Assembly: GCA_002633005.1 (NCBI GenBank)
Contig: NMRA01000168.1
Location: 3,129-67,128, forward strand
Length of the DNA: 64,000 nt
Reading direction: 5' to 3'
DNA from: Phoronis australis
Lineage: Eukaryota > Phoronida > Phoronidae
Made by a program: the position numbers and the translations under genes. The notes below the pieces were generated by a model. It saw only the letters and a list, made by a program, of their open reading frames with translations. It did not search any database and was not told the origin of the DNA. Positions 57,244-64,000 of the stretch are shown here, in pieces; position 1 is the first letter of the stretch, and the number at the start of each line of letters is the position of its first letter.

Positions 57244-57655
57244 GATACATTATCATCACCGACGCAAATGCTTAAAACTTTAGGCTGAGGAAAATGGCTG
57301 GTGTTTATCGAACAGAGCTATTCCTCAAACAGTTGAAATCTCATTAGAAATTATAAAACTTAGACCTTTTTCGATATCATATCGATTTCAGTATGTGAAA
57401 AGCAAGTTCGTTTTCATGCTGCAATAACTTGATATCGGATGCGCGAGGTCATGAATTCAACTAAGGTAGTTAAATAGGGCTGAAATGATGTCTTTACAAT
57501 TTTTTCTTCGTTTTAGTTGTAACTATGATTTAACCATCTTCTGTGCGTTCAAATATCGAAATCCAAAAATTCGGCTTGTGACCAACTGCTGTGATGCCCT
57601 ACATACCTCGTAGTTAGGCACTGATAACATCCGGGTCAAGAGCAACGGACATGTT

Positions 57656-57799
57656 TCTCGGATTATTTCGTGGGTAGTTTGACTATAATCAAGTAAACAC
57701 AAGGCGAGGATGAGAACAGTGATCGTTTATTCGACTTCCGGCGATAAGAAACGGGAATGCCGGGAGCGTCACCTAGTACTGAATATAGATAATACAACA
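57656..57799 (-). repeat. Short LTR (3' LTR of minus-strand Ty3/gypsy element)
   Basis: 144 nt, T(C/G)TCGGATTATTTCGTGGG to GATAATACAACA in + orientation, matching 62273-62424. The TG..CA ends are intact in the other LTR; here the second base is mutated. It is flanked by ATGTT at 57651-57655. Confidence 0.9.
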
Positions 57800-57812
57800 T
57801 CTCCCTCCTTCT
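57800..57812 (-). promoter_or_regulatory. Polypurine tract of the LTR element
   Basis: AGAAGGAGGGAGA on the minus strand lies directly against the 3' LTR, the place where plus-strand priming occurs in LTR elements. Confidence 0.75.
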
Positions 57813-58238
57813 AATGCAAAGGTATAAAAAAGCTCACGTGGCCTAAACTGCAGTCTCTGACTACACAGATATATCAAATTAGTGCTCGTAGTGTTCACCC
57901 AGAGCAGTCCACTAGACGAGATGGGGGTACACTGACTCGTCCTGATCTGGTCACATATGGTGCATCGCTAGACGTGCGGTTGCTGGCGGTTTCTGCAGTG
58001 CTGGTGGTCTCGTCAGAGACAACTTCACGAATGTGACTTCGGCTGCGGCCCACAGGTGGTCGACCATCAGTTGAAACTTCTTAGGACCTATGTTCTGGGC
58101 GTACACGTGTTATCTCAGCGGGCTTCCATGTTCCGGTCTGTACGTCACGAACAGTTACAGGTTGTCCGACATGCAGGGGTGGTAACTGTTTAGCAGAGTA
58201 CTTCTGATCATGGTATTCAGCCATGGTTTGACGTTTGG

Positions 58239-58870
58239 TCAGCAGGAGATGGTAATGAGTTGAGTAGTCTGGGGAACGGAATCCGGTGAATGGTAGTTAG
58301 GAAGTAATGAGCGAACAGGTCTGCCGAATAACATTTCTGCAGGTGATGGAAGATGTGCGTCGATTCGAGTGGTGCGAAAAAGCATTAATGCCATTGAGAA
58401 GTCTTGATCTGATTTGATGGACTTCTTCAGTATGCTCGTTACTGTTTTCACCATACGTTCCGCGAAGCCGTTGGATCGCGGGTATCTTGGGGATGATGTT
58501 ATGTGGTTGATCCCAAGTTCTTGAAACATCGTTGTGTACGCTTGCCAATGTATTGTGGCCCATTGTCAGTCACAATCCCTCTCGGTGTACCGAACAAACA
58601 GATGGTACGTTTGGTAACCTCTGTGACATAGTCACAGGATAATTTCTCCAACCTGTGCACTATTGAATATTTCGAATGGTAGTCTGCAAGCACAAGATAG
58701 CTAGTGCCTTGGTGTTCGAAAATATCGGATGCTAATTTCGTCCATGGCGTGGACGGTACGTCGTGTGGGTGCAAGGGTTCTGGTCGGTTTTGGTCCCGAA
58801 ACTAGACGCAGGTTCTGCATGATTTAACCATCTTCTAGATATCGTCTTTGATACGCGGCCAGTACACACT
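58239..58870 (-). pseudogene. Integrase region of the LTR element, frameshifted
   Basis: The minus-strand frame 58774-58499 reads PWTKLASDIFEHQGTSYLVL and GTPRGIVTDNGPQYIG. The frame 58529-58239 continues SPRYPRSNGFAERMVKTV. The Asp (SDIF), Asp (TDNGP) and Glu (FAERM) form the DDE catalytic set. They lie in two frames, broken near 58515. An H2C2-like segment (YWPRIKDDI and MVKSCRTC) lies just upstream near 58860-58800. Confidence 0.85.
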
Positions 58871-59339
58871 CTCTCTACCCAGTCGTCAAGTGCGATCTAT
58901 GCCTTGATGTCCTGTGTGGAGCTGCTTTAGTATATCTTCTCGCAGTGGTTTTGGGATCAACACTTGGCAACCTTTGAAGATTATACCACCGGACACACCC
59001 AACTCGTCGCGAAAGCTCCAATATGATCGGAGATCGGTAGGCAGCTCTGCTATTGTGTCTGGCCATCCGGTGATGATGGTTTGGTGGAGATCCTGGGGAG
59101 TAGGATCTTTGGTGACTTCGTCTCGTAAGGCATTACACTTGTGTGTGCCGAAGTTGATGAGGTCAATGCTGGTACCATCTACCGAGATGTCAAGAGGGGC
59201 ATCTTCCGTCTTAGTCGGGTTAGGTAGGCGACAGGATCATCTTACTACCTGGCTGGTTGACAATGTTGAAATCGTAGTCTTGGATCTTGACAAGCAGTCG
59301 CTGGAGTCTCGGCGGAGCACTAGTAAGTGGCTTGATTCA

Positions 59340-60151
59340 AATCATCACTAGAGGGAGGTGATCTATGACGACTTCAAAACTGCGTCCCAAAGAGATATGT
59401 ATGGAATATTGTTATGCCGAAAACAAGACAAAGGGTTTCTCGTTCTATGTTAGAGTAGTTTGATTGTGTTGGTGACAGTGCTTTAGATGCGAATGACACA
59501 CGTTTGCCACTCTGAGATAGGCAGGCTCCCAGCCCTTTCTGGGATGCATCGACTTCCAGGGTTAAGGGTAGGTTCTTGTCATAATATGCTAGACAGGATT
59601 CAGGTGATATGTAAGACTTGAGATTTTCGAATGCCTGTTCATGGTCTTCATGTCAGTCGAACGGGACAGTCTTCTTCAACAGCTCACGGAAAATGGCAGA
59701 TTTGTCCGCATATGATGGTATGTGGGCAGACATGTAGTTGAAGATACCCAAGGCTCTGGAGATCTTCTTTGTTCTAGGGTGTCGGTATAGCACGAATGTC
59801 TTCCACTTTCTGAGGATCAAGCTTGATACCGTCTTTCGTGTAGAGTGATCCAAAGAAATTAATGTGATCCACCTTGATGCCACACTTGGTGCTGTTGAAG
59901 ACCAATCCAAATTTCTCTGCAACATGTAGAAGATGGCGTAGACGCTCGTCATGCTCTTCCTCGGTCGCTCCAAAGACTGCAATATCGTCAGCAATTCCGA
60001 CACAGCCTGGGACTTGGCAGGTGATGTTGTCCATTTTCTGTTGGAACAGGTCTTGTGATACAGACAGGCCAAAAGGCAGTCGAAGGTAGCAATATCGCCC
60101 AAAGAGTGTATTGAAGGTGGTGAGAAGCTGCGAGGTTTCATCAAGGTGCAC
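59340..60151 (-). pseudogene. RT palm and RNase H of the LTR element
   Basis: The frame 60151-59774 contains LFGRYCYLRLPFGLSVSQDL and the catalytic GIADDIAVFG (IADD in place of the usual YxDD), then NSTKCGIKV and FFGSLYTKDGIKLD. After a frame change it continues ALGIFNYMSAHIPSYADKSA and, near 59580-59450, an RNase H start with EVDASQKGLGA. It continues the RT begun at 61726-60395. Confidence 0.85.
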
Positions 60152-60169
60152 GGACCAGTAACCACTTTT

Positions 60170-60398
60170 TTTTTCATAATTTTATTCTTCAATAATATAC
60201 ATTCATTGATAATTTTTAAAGGGTGAAAGGGTGAACAAGGAAAAGGGGCAAGGACTTTCACTCACACACTCGCACACTCATTCACACATTTCATCATTTA
60301 ATGATAATACTACTAAACAATATATGAGTTAAGTATATTACAGATATTACAGATTCATTGCATGGCAGCACTGAGGCTCTCCCATATTTTACTATTAA
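60170..60398 (-). mobile_element. SINE-like insertion in the RT gene
   Basis: It interrupts the RT between the codons for SGY and WSVHL. Both sides carry TAACCACTTTT (60159-60169 and 60399-60409), an 11-nt target duplication. On the minus strand the insert ends in an A-run, as retroposed elements do. It is about 229 nt, with no tRNA-like boxes recognised. Confidence 0.75.
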
Positions 60399-61726
60399 TA
60401 ACCACTTTTGGCATCAAGCTTCGAGAAGTATTTGGCGTTGGCAAATTCAGGGTTGGGCTCCTTGAGTGTGGGTATCTTGTGAGGACACCGCTTCAGGGCA
60501 TTGTTAAGTCTTCTGGGGTCAAGACATATTCGCATCGAGGAGTCCTTCTTCGTGGTTACGACTATTGAGCTGCACCAGTCCGTATGGTTAGTAACTTTGC
60601 GAATGACGCCTTGCTTCTCCATGTCGTCAAGCTGGTCCTTGATTTTGGGTTGAAGATGTACGCTGCACTTCCTCGTTGGGTCGATGGAAAGAATCGCGTC
60701 ATCCTTAAGATCTAGGCGCACTGGGTCTGGCATGTTTTCAATTTTGTCAAACTGATCAGGGAACATCTGAATGAGGTCATCAGTGGTATTGATCGGTGCA
60801 TCTGGGGTTGATGAGACGGATGTGTTAGGCGATGTCGCATCGACGTTGATAGTTATAAGCTTCATGGCTTCACACGCGGGTAGACCAATGATGGACGGGT
60901 TTTCCACGTCGTCAACATAGAATCTCTGCTGAAGCCAGTCGGGAGATTTGACGCGGCACTGTAAGTCGATGTAACCAAGGCAGGGTATCGACGTGTTGTT
61001 ATATGCAGAAAGAGTTCTGCTAGTTGGGTGTAGCTTGGCTTGCCAATTTTCGGGGTACATGGTTTTCACAGTACGTAGTGGTAAGGTGTTGCAACCTGAG
61101 CCGGGGTCAACCTTGGCATATAGGTGATGTTTACCTCGAGTGTCTGGACATTTGTTATCCAGTGTGCAGAAAACTTCCTCTCGAGGACGGGGCTTGATAA
61201 TTGCGTGTACGTCTGGGGATTCATCGGGGTCTGATGGGGTTATGGAGTGGAATGTAAACGCATAGCTGTCATCGTCGTTGCTGGAGTTCGGCTCAATGTG
61301 GTGTGTCTTCTTCTGGTGTGAGCGTCCCGTGCTCTGGTGTTGTTTTTGATGTGGGCGCTGGCGTTTTTGGCGTTGTCCATGTTTTTGGGGTTTTTGTTTG
61401 TCATGGGTGCCCTGGGTTTGTCGACGTTTAATTTTGCAGCATTTCTCCCAATGACCCATGTTGTGACAGTGAGAACACTCATCATGGAATGCAGGGCAGC
61501 TTTTGGGTGGGTGTTTTGTTCCACAGTTGCTGCAGTCTATGTTACGTGCAGGTGTGATGGCATCCACCGACTTCACTCCGTGTGTCATTTCTGAGATTGA
61601 CTGTTCAGAAGCTTTTATGGCTTCATACTTGCGCCCTTTCTCGATTATTGATGCGATAGGATGGCCTTTTTCTTTTGTTAGTAGCTGTTTTCGGAAATCC
61701 TCGAAAGGTGTCGAAAGTATTATCAT
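60395..61726 (-). pseudogene. Gag C-terminus, zinc knuckles, protease and RT start of the LTR element
   Basis: 443-residue frame. Two zinc knuckles: C65-x2-C68-x3-H72-x4-C77 and C84-x2-C87-x4-H92-x4-C97. A basic, Gln-rich linker follows. The protease motif reads KVDPGSGCNTLPL (around 61100); Pro stands where Thr or Ser is normally found after the catalytic Asp. Later IGLPACEAM fits the second protease motif. The RT begins near RKCSVHLQPKIKDQLDDMEK and runs to KYFSKLDAKSGY, where the SINE-like insert cuts it. Confidence 0.88.
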
Positions 61727-61824
61727 CTCGGTTAGCCATTCAGCCAGTTCACCGTCAGGTAGTTCGCATTTGTTTGCCTTTTCTCGCAGGCGAGAAATGT
61801 AGTCATGATTGTTTCGTCAGGCTT

Positions 61825-62127
61825 CTATCGCATGGTTGATAGTTCCAAACGATGTACACGAAAGTTTACTTTGGTTGTTGCATCTACTTGTTGTTCAATC
61901 AGGTGGTACAGTTTCTCAGGTTTGTTCTGGTCGGCGGTGCTCATTCCCGAGTTGAGAATCCGGCGCATGCCCTCATCTCCAAGCGCTATTTTCATCTTGG
62001 TCGCTTTCTTAGTAGTGTCGGTGACGTCATTGTCTACTAAAAAGAGGTCCATTCGTGCTCGGAAGGAACGAAAACAATCGCACAGTGGCTCATACTGCCA
62101 ATTCATGACGGGCATTGGGGTTGTCAT
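61825..62127 (-). pseudogene. Gag N-terminal part of the LTR element
   Basis: 100-residue minus-strand frame with WQYEPLCDCFRSFRARMDLF, then KIALGDEGMRRIL and a KLYHLIEQQV helix, which fits a small capsid-type gag. It is in a different frame from the downstream 443-residue part; the shift may be a mutation or a natural frameshift site. Confidence 0.75.
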
Positions 62128-62251
62128 TGTCGATTTGTGCGCAGGCGGTGACGGCGAGGTGAGGTCACGGGTGAGGTCGGCACAACTTCCCGATAATTTT
62201 GACAGTCAAATGTTTTTAAAAAATCACTTTCAATAGTTACTTGAGTGTTCT

Positions 62252-62272
62252 ATAATCCTACCGTTGCCACCA
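62252..62272 (-). promoter_or_regulatory. Candidate primer-binding site
   Basis: On the minus strand, TGGTGGCAACGGTAGG begins directly after the 5' LTR. TGG complements the CCA end of a tRNA, as expected for a primer site. The tRNA species was not identified. Confidence 0.6.
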
Positions 62273-62424
62273 TGTCGGATTATTTCGTGGGTAGTTTGAC
62301 TATAATCAAGTAAACACAAGCTGACAACGCGAGGATGAGAACAGTGATCGTTTATTCGACTTCCGACGATAAGAAAAGGGAATGCCGGGAGCGTCACCTA
62401 GTAGTGAACATAGATAATACAACA
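62273..62424 (-). repeat. Short LTR (5' LTR of minus-strand Ty3/gypsy element)
   Basis: 152 nt, TGTCGGATTATTTCG to GATAATACAACA in + orientation. It has an 8-nt CTGACAAC-like segment absent from the other LTR and a few substitutions, so the copies have diverged since insertion. Confidence 0.9.
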
Positions 62425-62565
62425 ATGTTCTTTTTGCCAGCGCGAACATAAACAAAAACACTGAACTTTCTTGTGCAGTTAGAGGGCTGTCACGTGACAG
62501 ATTAGTAGATGTTTGTTAGAAATCTTAAAATGGGACCACCATTGGAAATAGGGTGAAGAAAGTAG
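62425..62565 (+). repeat. Right end of the exon 1' duplication block
   Basis: Matches 4036-4185: AACATAAACAAAAAC, GACAGATTA, ATGTTTGTT, GAAATCTTAAAAT and CATTGGAAATAGGGT in order. Confidence 0.85.
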
Positions 62566-64000
62566 CTTTCCCAAGAAATTTTCATTATAAGAAATATTTG
62601 GAGCAACGCGCTCACAGGATTTTTAGAGGCTCCAATACCGTCCATAAACGTTTACGTTTCGGGTGATGCGAACCAGATTTGGAAAATTTGTATTGTGGGC
62701 CCCTCCATTTTCAGTATGTGGAGAAGCAAAGATACGGTTCTCCACTGAGTAAGTGATCAAAGAACTGTAGGTGTCACAGTACTGTTTAAAGCATTTAAGA
62801 GGCATTATCTGAGAAAACCTTCAGAGGTCGGCGGAGGCAAGTTAAAATGCATGGATTTTGACAATGGGTTTTATTAAGGATATCAAACAATAAAATAAAA
62901 GTTATTTTAAAAATCCAAAAAATGTTTTTGTATGGATTACTGCACATCCAATATTCCCATGTATTCCAATAGGGAAATGGGTAGTAAGTGTAGAATTTCA
63001 AAAGGCTTTTATTAGAAAGTGGTTCTTAACTATTTAAAGTGAGATATTTTCTTCTACCAAACTAAGGTGAAATAAAAATATTCCATCGTCAAATTTGTGG
63101 CAGTTCCTGTGAAATGCCGCCTAATACGCAGAATTTTGGGCAATTCTATGAAGCTCTCCAGCATTGGAGGTAAAATTGAACAGTTTACCAAAACAGGAAA
63201 AGTCGATAGCGTCTGTTTGTACAGCGATTTCCTTCGAAATTTGGCTCTTATTTATGTACGGATAAATGGTATTTATTTAATAATTAGTAGAACAATGTTT
63301 ATTTGTTGTTTTTTCTTCGCGTAGAATCGGTTGCTGTTATTACAATACCACTAAGCAGTGTTTAGTGATCATTAGCAGGCCCCGCCAGACTCGATTTCCT
63401 AGTCAATCGACGAAAGTTGCGATTGTGTTTGAAATTCTTGCTACATGTAGTTTGATAACGTATTAAGCAATTTCTAGTATTCACTCCTTCAACTGGCTAT
63501 TATTTCAAGAACTGGGTCGTGTACGGTGATTCCCTCATAAGTCGACGTAACTTAGGCTTAACAAAAGCTAGCCTTGGCACAAAGCCAGCTGGCTAGGCTG
63601 GCTAACCAAAGCCAACGATTCAGTCAAGGTGACGTTTTGATATACGCCTTTTGGATAATGGAGTGGAATTTTTGACAATAATCAGTACAAAATTGGCAAA
63701 AGAATAAAATTGCTAAAGAGGAGGGGGGGCATATTTTTGCAAATTAGATTTGTTGCCTCAACGTGAGCAAAATACAAATATTTCTTTACAAAATACCCAA
63801 ATATCAAGGAATTTGTATCACAACTACACACTTCAGTGCAAGTTGTCGAATGTAGAATATTCACTTTCAGTTACACAAGTTATGAAATCTTCAGACAGTT
63901 TTGAAAAAGCCGCCGACTTTGAAAAAGTGTTCTGTAAACAATTAAATCATTGTATACCATATATGCATAACCCCCAAAAATCGCACCAGAGTTTATTCTT
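62566..64000. other. Intronic or intergenic stretch, nothing recognised
   Basis: AT-rich. There is a short GCTAGCC/GGCTAGG-rich patch at 63565-63620 with local inverted symmetry. No lectin exon of the downstream gene was found here. Confidence 0.5.

Larger units (their letters stand above)
55440..57655 (+). repeat. Segmental duplication block with exon 1' (copy 2)
   Basis: Second copy of 2270-4185. The right end continues at 62425-62565 after the LTR element. Identity by eye is roughly 75-85%, so the duplication is not recent. Confidence 0.85.
57656..62424 (-). mobile_element. Ty3/gypsy LTR retrotransposon, inactive
   Basis: 4.77-kb element on the minus strand with 144/152-nt LTRs and an ATGTT target duplication (57651-57655, 62425-62429). 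The order on the minus strand is 5' LTR, primer site, gag, zinc knuckles, protease, RT, RNase H, integrase, polypurine tract, 3' LTR. RT followed by RNase H and then integrase defines the Ty3/gypsy order. Frame changes in gag, RT/RNase H and integrase, and a 0.23-kb insertion in RT, make it non-autonomous. LTRs of about 150 nt are short for the group. Confidence 0.9.

Noticed and set aside
60362-62236. + strand frames of 68-143 residues
   Set aside because: They are antisense shadows of the minus-strand Ty3/gypsy gag-pol region.

Overview
This is animal (metazoan) genomic DNA: intron-rich, repeat-dense, and without operons or bacterial-type genes. The coding exons are short, carry GT..AG borders and encode extracellular lectin modules. 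The repeat set (Ty3/gypsy element, RNase H-bearing LINE, Penelope-like GIY-YIG fragment, tRNA-derived SINEs, many foldback/MITE families) fits a marine invertebrate. I cannot name the species.

The host gene content is a tandem family of secreted C-type lectin-like (CTLD) proteins that end in a PAN/apple-like cysteine module, all on the + strand. Exon 1 (signal peptide) is at 3242-3305. CTLD exons lie at 10067-10215 (a), 24154-24279 (b), 26490-26644 (c), 27066-27171 (d) and 33505-33627 (e). The PAN-like terminal exon with the stop is at 38743-38999 (f). Exons 1-c-d-e-f join with matching phases (1,0,1,1) into a 705-nt, 234-residue reading frame. A second terminal cassette (e' 40304-40426 plus f' 48029-48285) has identical lengths and phases, but the EPN sugar-binding motif is replaced by QPS. 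A second signal-peptide exon at 56529-56592 opens the next paralogue, whose remaining exons lie beyond the window.

Layout. 1-2.2 kb: short repeats and a 316-nt poly-C run. 2.3-4.2 kb: duplicated block carrying exon 1. 5-10 kb: minisatellite, SINE and a 3.8-kb TTA-flanked transposon with repeat-built inverted arms. 10-24 kb: exon a, a MITE, a 4.3-kb LINE nested in a 0.7-kb element, then a head-to-head pair of palindrome-bounded, tRNA-like-containing elements, then exon b. 26-39 kb: exons c to f. 40-48.6 kb: duplicate of the e-f segment, invaded by a Penelope-like fragment, a decayed LTR retrotransposon and another palindrome/tRNA-like element. 49-55.4 kb: dispersed repeats. 55.4-62.6 kb: second copy of the exon 1 block, split by a 4.8-kb Ty3/gypsy element on the minus strand with short LTRs. 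62.6-64 kb: nothing recognised.

Seven single N bases are present. Four or five of them sit exactly between near-identical repeats, so several local tandem duplications may be assembly overlaps rather than biology.
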